5,161 nt of DNA from Bacteriovoracaceae bacterium UBA6144. Lineage in GTDB: Bacteria > Bdellovibrionota > Bacteriovoracia > Bacteriovoracales > Bacteriovoracaceae. A program made the translations under genes and the position numbers. This document shows, in pieces, positions 1-5,161 of this stretch. The stretch's first letter is position 1; every line of letters starts with the position of its first letter. The notes below the pieces were generated by a model, which saw nothing but the letters and a program-made list of their open reading frames with translations, searched no databases and was not told the origin of the DNA. The DNA is taken from the NCBI GenBank assembly GCA_002435705.1, contig DIVA01000073.1, positions 1 to 5,161 of the forward strand, given 5' to 3'.

Positions 1-27
1 ATAGCAAGATGCACCCTCTTTTTTTAT

Positions 28-59
28 AAAGCCCCGTCGTAAGTCGGGGCTTTTTTTTT
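28..59 (+). terminator. Rho-independent terminator of an upstream gene
   Basis: A 9-bp perfect stem (AAAGCCCCG at 28-36 pairing with CGGGGCTTT at 45-53) encloses an 8-base loop (37-44). An unbroken run of nine T begins at 51 and overlaps the stem foot. This is a textbook intrinsic terminator reading on the plus strand. On the minus strand the bases after the stem (TTTATAAAAAAAG) make a poor U-tract, so it is probably one-directional. It must end a transcript that begins before the window. It also lies directly against the start of the next gene, so that gene cannot have a normal leader between terminator and start codon. Confidence 0.92.
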
Positions 60-63
60 GCCT

Positions 64-1914
64 ATGAAAATAAAAGATTTAGCTATCTTAGGAGTCCGAA
101 TATCAATTCTCACTTTTATTTATAGTGGGATTCGATTGGCTTTCTATCTTGCTAATCATGAATCATTTGCCAATCAGACGACTGCTCAGATTCTAAGTGC
201 TTTTGTGCATGGAATTCGTTTTGATTTAGCTGCCCTGTTTTGGATTAATGCTCCTGTTTTTGTGATGCTACTTTTGAAACATAAAGTTATTCGCACAGAA
301 AGAGTTCTTTTTTTGATGCTTAATTCGATTTTTCTTATTGCAGGCGGTGCAGATGTAATTCTTTTTCCCTTCAATGGGAAAAGAATGTCGCGAGAATTTT
401 TCACGAGCATTCAAAAAGATATTCAGGATCAAATTGTACAGCTCACTATTTACTATTGGTATGTGCCTTTTGCTGTCGCCGTTGTAGGTGTGCTGGTATA
501 TCGACTCGATAAACTTTTGGAGAAGCTACCCATTAAGAAAGAATTATCTCTCAAGAGAGGGGCGATTCCTGCCTACGTGTTTACACTTGGGCTTGTGTTT
601 GTAGGAATTCGTGGAGGTTTGCAAGATAGATCCATAAACATCATCGCAGCTTTCACGGACGGAGCTCCTGAGTTAGGCCACCTTACGCTCAATACTCCTT
701 TTCATTTCCTTCGCACCTTTAACTTGCCTCGAGTAGAGAAGCGCACATGGTTCACCCCTGAAGAACTAGAGTCGAAGCTTCTGAGCCTCCGACAGAAGGC
801 TCAGTATCCAGGTAAGCCTAGGCATAATGTTGTGCTGATTCTGCTCGAGAGTTTTTCGCTCGAGTACTTTGAGCAAGGATACACACCTTTTCTGACTGAG
901 CTTGGAAAAAAAGGTCTCTTCTTTTCACGCAATTTTGCCAATGGTCGCCGATCCATTGAAGTTCTCTCTTCTGTTTTTGACGGGGTCCCTTCCATTCAAG
1001 ATATTCCTTTCTCTCGCTCCTCCCCACAGGCTATGCCCATCCTAGGTCTCCCACGAAGACTTAAGGAGGCTGGATATGGGACAACTTTTTTTCATGGATC
1101 TCACTACAGTTCGATGGGATTCAGAAATTATGCTCTTGCTCGTGGAGTAGATGAATATTTTTCTCGCGAAGAATATCCCGGCCCAGCCAGTGATTTTGAT
1201 AATCACTGGGGTATATATGACGGGGCCTTTTTAAAATTCTTCCTTTCAAAAATCAAAACATATAAAGAGCCATTCTTTTCAGGTATCTTTACAGTTAGCT
1301 CTCACCATCCATTTGTACTCCCTCCTGAGTACCGAAATAAATTCCCAAAAACCGAACTTGATATCCATCCCGTTATTCGTTATACCGACGAAATGATGCG
1401 TGAGTTTTTTGAGGCCGCAGCCAAAGAGCCATTCTTTAACAACACATTATTTATCATTACTGCAGATCACACTCATCAGATGATCGGTAAAAAGTTTAAC
1501 AACAGTCTTGGTAACTACCGCGTACCCTTAATTATTTATCATCCTCAAGTCAAATTTGATCCAAAGCTCGCACAGAAAGTCACCCAGCATATCGATATAC
1601 CGGCCACGGTGCTCGATTTTTTAGATATACCTGCTAAAGGAATAGTTTGTGGGGGAGAAAGTGTTTTTGCACCCGGCCGTGGTCGTGCTTTCCACTATCT
1701 CCAGCCTGGTTGGCAGTATGTTTCTGGTAATAGGGGTGTTTTTTGGCAGGAAAACTCAAAGCCTGAATACTTCATTTGGAATGATGCAACTGGAGAAACC
1801 CAATCAACAACAAAGAATGAATCATTAGATGAGTTTTTTGAGTTTCAGCTCTTGAATCAGTACTACTTTGAAGGCTTTGTTGATCACGCCTGGCCATTTG
1901 TCTGCGCTGAATAA
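64..1914 (+). CDS. LTA synthase-like membrane sulfatase-fold protein (probable phosphoglycerol or phosphoethanolamine transferase)
   Basis: This 616-residue protein has the LtaS/MdoB architecture of the alkaline phosphatase superfamily. Five predicted membrane helices lie near residues 6-29, 55-72, 79-102, 128-148 and 167-183, followed by an extracytoplasmic sulfatase domain from about 250 to 530. Visible active-site elements are a metal-ligand Glu262 in LLESF, a probable nucleophile Ser297 in NGRRSIE, His415 in SSHHPF, and Asp468-His469 in TADHTH. In order and spacing they match Glu255, Thr300, His416, Asp475 and His476 of Staphylococcus aureus LtaS. The family moves phosphoglycerol-type groups from lipids to polymers or glycans; the substrate here is unknown. 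ATG at 64 is chosen because it directly precedes the first helix; an in-frame TTG at 58 adds two residues but lies in the terminator T-run. Neither start has a recognisable Shine-Dalgarno sequence. A plain sulfatase is a less likely alternative, because no C-x-P-x-R formylglycine motif is seen. Confidence 0.85.
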   Translation: MKIKDLAILGVRISILTFIYSGIRLAFYLANHESFANQTTAQILSAFVHGIRFDLAALFWINAPVFVMLLLKHKVIRTERVLFLMLNSIFLIAGGADVILFPFNGKRMSREFFTSIQKDIQDQIVQLTIYYWYVPFAVAVVGVLVYRLDKLLEKLPIKKELSLKRGAIPAYVFTLGLVFVGIRGGLQDRSINIIAAFTDGAPELGHLTLNTPFHFLRTFNLPRVEKRTWFTPEELESKLLSLRQKAQYPGKPRHNVVLILLESFSLEYFEQGYTPFLTELGKKGLFFSRNFANGRRSIEVLSSVFDGVPSIQDIPFSRSSPQAMPILGLPRRLKEAGYGTTFFHGSHYSSMGFRNYALARGVDEYFSREEYPGPASDFDNHWGIYDGAFLKFFLSKIKTYKEPFFSGIFTVSSHHPFVLPPEYRNKFPKTELDIHPVIRYTDEMMREFFEAAAKEPFFNNTLFIITADHTHQMIGKKFNNSLGNYRVPLIIYHPQVKFDPKLAQKVTQHIDIPATVLDFLDIPAKGIVCGGESVFAPGRGRAFHYLQPGWQYVSGNRGVFWQENSKPEYFIWNDATGETQSTTKNESLDEFFEFQLLNQYYFEGFVDHAWPFVCAE

Positions 1915-1932
1915 TTGCCATTCAAAAGACCC

Positions 1933-1960
1933 TTAAGATACCATAAATCATCAATATAAT
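1933..1960 (+). promoter_or_regulatory. Putative sigma-70 promoter of the leucine-catabolism operon
   Basis: A perfect TATAAT -10 box (1955-1960) lies 16 bp after TTAAGA (1933-1938), which matches four of six bases of TTGACA. A start of transcription near 1967-1968 would give a leader of only about 11 bases before the ATG at 1979, with the GGA of the ribosome binding site at its very 5' end. The 64-base gap (1915-1978) shows no terminator for the preceding gene, so some read-through is possible. I see no clear palindrome that would mark a LiuR-type MerR operator or another regulator site in the gap. The call rests on hexamer match and position only. Confidence 0.55.
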
Positions 1961-1967
1961 TCACTTT

Positions 1968-1970
1968 GGA
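1968..1970 (+). promoter_or_regulatory. Weak ribosome binding site of the carboxylase beta gene
   Basis: GGA lies 8 bases before the ATG at 1979 in an otherwise AT-rich stretch (TTTGGAACATTTTT). It is the only Shine-Dalgarno-like element near this start and is a minimal one. It supports ATG 1979, which also gives an N-terminus of the usual length for the family. Confidence 0.45.
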
Positions 1971-1978
1971 ACATTTTT

Positions 1979-3595
1979 ATGAGACCACTTTCCTCGAGCA
2001 TTTCTGCTCAATCCGAACAATACAAACATAATTTTGAAATCAATAAGTCCCTCGCCTTGGAGCTCAGAAGTAAAATTGAAAAAGCTCGTGAGGGTGGAGG
2101 GGTAGATGCCACGATTAAGCATAAAAAACGTGGCAAACTCATGGCACGCGAACGCATTGATCTCGTGCTAGATGCGGGCTCGCCATTCATCGAACTCAGT
2201 ACTCTGGCTGCTGAGGGTGTTTATGACGACGATGTACCAGCTGCCGGCATGGTAACGGGAATTGGCTTAGTTCACGGAGTAGAATGTCTTTTTGTCGCCA
2301 ACGATGCCACAGTCAAAGGCGGTACTTATTTTCCTCTCACGGTAAAGAAACATCTGCGGGCACAAGAAATTGCTCGTGAGAATTATCTACCCTGTATCTA
2401 CCTCGTGGATTCAGGTGGTGCTTTTTTGCCAAAACAAGATGAAGTCTTTCCAGATAAAAAGCATTTTGGTCGCATCTTTTTTAATCAAGCACAAATGAGT
2501 GCTATGGGCATCCCGCAAATCGCGGTGGTGCTGGGATCATGTACGGCCGGTGGAGCCTATGTGCCGGCGATGAGTGATGAAACGATTATTGTTAAAAACA
2601 ATGGAACGATCTTTCTTGGAGGCCCACCACTGGTGAAAGCGGCTACAGGAGAAGAAGTGAGTGCCGAGGATTTAGGTGGTGCAGTTGTACACACATCAAA
2701 GTCCGGAGTGGCTGATCACTTCGCAGAAAATGAAGAAGAAGCACTCGCTAAGTGCCGAGACATTGTTTCAACACTTAATTATCAGTCGAGCAATCCTAAG
2801 AAATTTATCTCGAGCTCCGTCAAACCACCACTTTTTGCCAGCGAAGAGATCTATGGAATTCTCTCTAGTGATACTCGTAAACCTTTTGACGTGAGAGAAA
2901 TCATCGCACGCTTGGTTGATGGATCTGAGTTCCAAGAGTTCAAAGAAAATTACGGAGCTACACTTGTGTGTGGCTTCGCGAAGATTCACGGATATCTCGT
3001 GGGGATCGTGGCCAATAATGGGATTCTTTTTTCAGAATCATCAGTAAAAGGTGCTCACTTCATTGAATTGTGCGGCCAAAGAAAAATTCCTTTGGTTTTC
3101 TTGCAAAACATCACCGGCTTTATGGTCGGGCGACAGTATGAGAACGAAGGCATCGCCAAGCACGGAGCAAAATTAGTTACCGCAGTCTCAACAGTGCAGG
3201 TGCCAAAATACACGATTGTTATTGGCGGTTCCTTTGGTGCTGGTAACTATGGCATGTGTGGACGTGCTTTCGGCCCAAGATTCTTGTTCATGTGGCCCAA
3301 TGCACGCATCTCAGTCATGGGTGGAGAGCAGGCAGCAAACGTACTTGCGACAGTAAAACAGGATCAATTAAAAGCAGCAGGCAAGACGCAGATGAGTGAA
3401 AAAGAACTCGAGGAGTTTAAACGTCCGACTCTTGAGAAGTATGAAAAAGAAGGATCCTGTTACTATTCAAGTGCAAGGATTTGGGACGATGGAGTGATCG
3501 ATCCAACTCAAACCAGAGATATCCTTGGACTCTGTCTTTCTACCGGACATAATCGTGAATTTGGTGACGCCAAATTTGGCGTCTTTAGGATGTAA
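1979..3595 (+). CDS. liuB: 3-methylcrotonyl-CoA carboxylase beta (carboxyltransferase) subunit
   Basis: The 538-residue cytoplasmic protein transfers the carboxyl group from carboxybiotin to 3-methylcrotonyl-CoA in leucine degradation. Its length is normal for the family. The N-terminal crotonase-like domain carries RGKLMARERID (51-61), DSGGAFLPKQDEVFPD (144-159), HFGRIFFNQAQMSAMGI (162-178) and the oxyanion-hole stretch GSCTAGGAYVPAMSD (186-200), then GTIFLGGPPLVKAATGEE (209-226). The C-terminal domain carries NITGFMVG (377-384), YENEGIAKHGAK (387-398), GGSFGAGNYGMCGRAFGP (416-433) and NARISVMGGEQAA (441-453). NITGFMVG, in place of the DVPGF typical of propionyl-CoA carboxylase, points to methylcrotonyl- or geranyl-CoA carboxylase. 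The adjoining methylglutaconyl-CoA hydratase gene makes the methylcrotonyl enzyme the better choice. The gene is the first of a three-gene operon with the alpha subunit. The protein ends in the conserved-looking KFGVFRM, encoded across a perfect palindrome (3566-3583). Confidence 0.95.
   Translation: MRPLSSSISAQSEQYKHNFEINKSLALELRSKIEKAREGGGVDATIKHKKRGKLMARERIDLVLDAGSPFIELSTLAAEGVYDDDVPAAGMVTGIGLVHGVECLFVANDATVKGGTYFPLTVKKHLRAQEIARENYLPCIYLVDSGGAFLPKQDEVFPDKKHFGRIFFNQAQMSAMGIPQIAVVLGSCTAGGAYVPAMSDETIIVKNNGTIFLGGPPLVKAATGEEVSAEDLGGAVVHTSKSGVADHFAENEEEALAKCRDIVSTLNYQSSNPKKFISSSVKPPLFASEEIYGILSSDTRKPFDVREIIARLVDGSEFQEFKENYGATLVCGFAKIHGYLVGIVANNGILFSESSVKGAHFIELCGQRKIPLVFLQNITGFMVGRQYENEGIAKHGAKLVTAVSTVQVPKYTIVIGGSFGAGNYGMCGRAFGPRFLFMWPNARISVMGGEQAANVLATVKQDQLKAAGKTQMSEKELEEFKRPTLEKYEKEGSCYYSSARIWDDGVIDPTQTRDILGLCLSTGHNREFGDAKFGVFRM
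3566..3583. repeat. 18-bp perfect palindrome at the beta-subunit/hydratase junction
   Basis: GACGCCAAATTTGGCGTC is its own reverse complement over all 18 bases. In RNA it can form a 7-bp stem (GACGCCA with UGGCGUC) closed by an AAUU loop. It lies in the codons for DAKFGV at the end of the beta subunit, 10 bases before the stop codon's first base. It is 3 bases before the AGGA ribosome binding site and 13 bases before the ATG of the hydratase gene. It is not followed by a T-run sufficient for termination (only TTT). It could be an intercistronic mRNA hairpin, a DNA operator, or a by-product of constrained codons. Confidence 0.8.
3587..3590 (+). promoter_or_regulatory. Ribosome binding site that fixes the hydratase start
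   Basis: AGGA lies 6 bases before the ATG at 3597, within the last codons of the beta-subunit gene. It decides the start: the reading frame stays open upstream to an ATG at 3525, but that would add 24 residues with no family match and a 71-base overlap with the preceding gene. Confidence 0.75.
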
Positions 3596-3596
3596 T

Positions 3597-4361
3597 ATGA
3601 TTGATTTAAAAATTGAAAAAAAAATTGCCACGCTCACACTTAATCGACCAGAGATACATAATGCTTTTAATGCAGAGTTAATCTCAGCAATCACAAAAAA
3701 CCTTGAGGATATTAAGGCAAGTGATGTCAGACTGCTGATCCTTACGGGATCGGGTAAATCATTCTGTGCAGGTGCAGACCTAAACTGGATGAGTTCCATG
3801 AAAACCTGGACTGAGGAAGAGAATTTTCAAGATTCAAAAAAAATGGCAAAAATGTTTCGCACTCTCAATACCATGCCTATGCCTGTGATTGGTAAAGTCA
3901 ATGGCTCGGCACTTGGTGGAGGATCTGGTCTTGTTGCTTGCTGTGACTATGTCATTGCTGCAGAGAATGCCATGTTTGGCTTCACTGAAGCACGATTAGG
4001 TTTGCTTCCCGCCGTGATATCCCCCTTTGTTATTGCTAAAATTGGTGAATCACAGGCGAGAGCTTGGTTCTTATCAGGTGAGCGTTTCAATGCCTCACAA
4101 GCCCAGATGATGAATTTGATTCATGATACTGCTCCAATGGATGACTTAGACGAGAAAGTAGAGAAAGTCATTTTGAGTTTTATGCAGGCCGGGCCACAAG
4201 CTGCTCGCGAAGCTAAGGAATTAATCTTTCGAGTGCGCGTCTCTCAGGAAGTCGAGGATGAGACCTGTCGAAAAATTTCAAAGATTCGTATTGGAGCAGA
4301 GGGACAAGAAGGAATGCGTGCCCTTTTAGAAAAAGATAAACCTCAGTGGGTGAAGCCATGA
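3597..4361 (+). CDS. liuC: Methylglutaconyl-CoA hydratase (enoyl-CoA hydratase/isomerase family)
   Basis: This 254-residue crotonase-fold protein most likely hydrates 3-methylglutaconyl-CoA to HMG-CoA, the step after methylcrotonyl-CoA carboxylase. The CoA-binding and oxyanion-hole segment SFCAGADLNWM (55-65) is characteristic of bacterial methylglutaconyl-CoA hydratases. The second oxyanion segment is GSALGGGSGLVACCD (103-117). Glu131 in FTEARLGL corresponds to the second catalytic glutamate of rat crotonase (Glu164). The position of the first one (Glu144) is Gly111, with the same 20-residue spacing. As I recall the family, bacterial LiuC proteins commonly have glycine there, so this fits the subgroup rather than a defect. 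The C-terminus (ALLEKDKPQWVKP) is also typical. The start at 3597 follows the previous stop codon by 1 base and has AGGA upstream. The stop overlaps the next start (ATGA). Its location between the two carboxylase subunits is the main support for substrate; another short-chain enoyl-CoA hydratase is the alternative. Confidence 0.88.
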   Translation: MIDLKIEKKIATLTLNRPEIHNAFNAELISAITKNLEDIKASDVRLLILTGSGKSFCAGADLNWMSSMKTWTEEENFQDSKKMAKMFRTLNTMPMPVIGKVNGSALGGGSGLVACCDYVIAAENAMFGFTEARLGLLPAVISPFVIAKIGESQARAWFLSGERFNASQAQMMNLIHDTAPMDDLDEKVEKVILSFMQAGPQAAREAKELIFRVRVSQEVEDETCRKISKIRIGAEGQEGMRALLEKDKPQWVKP

Positions 4362-5161
4362 TAAAAAAAATCCTCATCGCTAACCGTGGTGAAATTGCAG
4401 TGCGTGTGATTAAGAGTGCACGTTCAATGGGGATCAAGACCATCACACTTTATGCGGAAGATGATCAGCATTTACCGCATGCCTTTATGAGTGATGAGTC
4501 CGTGTGCCTAGGGTCAGGGAGTTTACAGGAGACTTATCTTAATCAAGATAAGATTTTGGAAATTGCTCAAAAATACCATGCTGATGCCATTCACCCAGGT
4601 TATGGATTTTTATCTGAGAACGCAGGATTTTGTGAACGGGTAGAAAAATTAGGCATTAAGTTCATTGGCCCAACTCCTGAGGCCATTCGTCTGATGGGAG
4701 ATAAAATTGGCTCAAAAATTGAAGCGGAGAAATATAATGTGCCCATGATTCCCGGTTATCACGGAGAAAAGCAAGACGAAGCTTTTTTAAGTTCAAAAGC
4801 CTTGGAGATTGGGTTTCCCGTTTTAATTAAGGCGTCTGCTGGTGGGGGCGGTAAAGGAATGCGTATCGTTCATGCTGCATCCGAATTCAATGAGGCGCTC
4901 CAGAGTGCAAAAAATGAAGCTAAGAAAGCCTTCGGAAATGAGGCAGTGCTAGTTGAAAAATATGTTACTAATCCACGCCATATTGAAGTGCAAGTGATGA
5001 GTGATGAGCATGGTCAGCATTTTCATCTCTTCGAGCGTGAATGCTCGATTCAGCGTCGATATCAAAAAGTTATTGAAGAATCTCCAGCTTTTATTATGAA
5101 AGATGAAACCCGCCAGAAAATTTGTCAGACGGCGGTGAGTATCGCTCGTGGAATTAAGTAC
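4358..5161 (+). CDS. liuD: 3-methylcrotonyl-CoA carboxylase alpha subunit, biotin carboxylase part (3' end outside window)
   Basis: Only the first 268 codons are present; the frame is open to the last base. The protein uses ATP and bicarbonate to carboxylate biotin for the beta subunit. The visible part is the biotin carboxylase N-terminal domain and most of the ATP-grasp region: ANRGEIAVRV (8-17), HPGYGFLSEN (79-88), Lys116 in MGDKIGSK, the glycine-rich lid KASAGGGGKGMR (158-169), Glu200, RHIEVQV (207-213) and ERECSIQRRYQKVIEESP (226-243). Lys116, Lys158, Glu200, His208 and Lys237 correspond closely to ATP-site and catalytic residues of Escherichia coli AccC. Family members run to about 650-670 residues, so the rest of this domain, the BT domain and the biotinyl (MKM) domain should lie beyond the window. 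The start overlaps the hydratase stop as ATGA, implying translational coupling; only a weak GGG (4348-4350) precedes it. Taken alone the fragment could be AccC, or the alpha subunit of propionyl- or geranyl-CoA carboxylase; operon context decides. Confidence 0.93.
   Translation, partial: MIKKILIANRGEIAVRVIKSARSMGIKTITLYAEDDQHLPHAFMSDESVCLGSGSLQETYLNQDKILEIAQKYHADAIHPGYGFLSENAGFCERVEKLGIKFIGPTPEAIRLMGDKIGSKIEAEKYNVPMIPGYHGEKQDEAFLSSKALEIGFPVLIKASAGGGGKGMRIVHAASEFNEALQSAKNEAKKAFGNEAVLVEKYVTNPRHIEVQVMSDEHGQHFHLFERECSIQRRYQKVIEESPAFIMKDETRQKICQTAVSIARGIKY

Noticed and set aside
1..27. Possible end of an upstream gene or RNA before the terminator
   Set aside because: Stops occur in two frames within a few codons, the only ATG (9) gives a six-codon frame, and no tRNA-like CCA end is seen; it reads as the 3' untranslated end of an upstream transcript.
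58..63. TTG start two codons upstream of ATG 64
   Set aside because: It lies in the terminator T-run with no ribosome binding site; ATG 64 is the simpler choice, and the two-residue difference has no functional consequence.
844..864. Two CTCGAG copies 15 bases apart that could pair as a hairpin
   Set aside because: Each hexamer is self-palindromic and encodes the residues LES and LEY of the sulfatase domain; the repetition is explained by codon choice and chance.
1589..1598. 10-bp palindrome ATATCGATAT
   Set aside because: It is short, lies inside a coding region in AT-rich sequence, and is expected by chance at this length.
1915..1978. Terminator for the membrane transferase gene in the intergenic gap
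   Set aside because: No GC-rich inverted repeat followed by a T-run is present; CTTAAG is the only small palindrome.
3525..3596. N-terminal extension of the hydratase from an upstream in-frame ATG
   Set aside because: It would overlap the end of the beta-subunit gene by 71 bases. The 24 extra residues do not resemble the family N-terminus, and AGGA with the ATG at 3597 gives the expected start.
3467..3799. Minus-strand open frame of 110 codons spanning the beta-subunit/hydratase junction
   Set aside because: It runs antisense to two well-supported genes, shows no family motif and resembles a shadow of the plus-strand coding frame.

Overview
The window is protein-dense chromosomal DNA of a bacterium that is probably Gram-negative, with GC somewhere in the low-to-mid 40s by eye. 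All four genes lie on the plus strand. I infer a Proteobacteria- or Bdellovibrionota-like host because a complete-looking leucine/isovalerate catabolic gene set sits next to an LtaS-like membrane sulfatase-fold protein. Nothing in the sequence fixes the taxon, so this placement is tentative.

Layout. Positions 1-59 hold the tail of an upstream transcription unit, ending in a strong rho-independent terminator (28-59). Positions 64-1914 encode a five-helix membrane protein with a C-terminal extracytoplasmic sulfatase/LTA-synthase domain, whose start codon lies only 4 bases after the terminator T-run. A 64-base gap (1915-1978) contains a perfect TATAAT box and a plausible -35 box, and has no visible terminator. 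Then comes a tight operon: 3-methylcrotonyl-CoA carboxylase beta subunit (1979-3595), a crotonase-fold methylglutaconyl-CoA hydratase (3597-4361), and the 3-methylcrotonyl-CoA carboxylase alpha subunit (4358 onward, cut by the window end after 268 codons). The spacing is 1 base between the first two and a 4-base ATGA overlap between the last two.

How the genes work together. The alpha subunit carboxylates biotin at the expense of ATP, and the beta subunit transfers the carboxyl group to 3-methylcrotonyl-CoA to give 3-methylglutaconyl-CoA. The hydratase converts that to HMG-CoA. These are the middle steps of leucine degradation, in the order of liuB-liuC-liuD. Isovaleryl-CoA dehydrogenase (liuA) is not upstream here, and HMG-CoA lyase would have to be downstream or elsewhere. 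The membrane protein is probably functionally unrelated and separately transcribed.

No mobile element, CRISPR array, RNA gene or clearly novel system is visible. The most noteworthy unexplained features are an 18-bp perfect palindrome in the last codons of the beta-subunit gene just before the hydratase ribosome binding site, the terminator abutting the first start codon, and the missing first catalytic glutamate in the hydratase.
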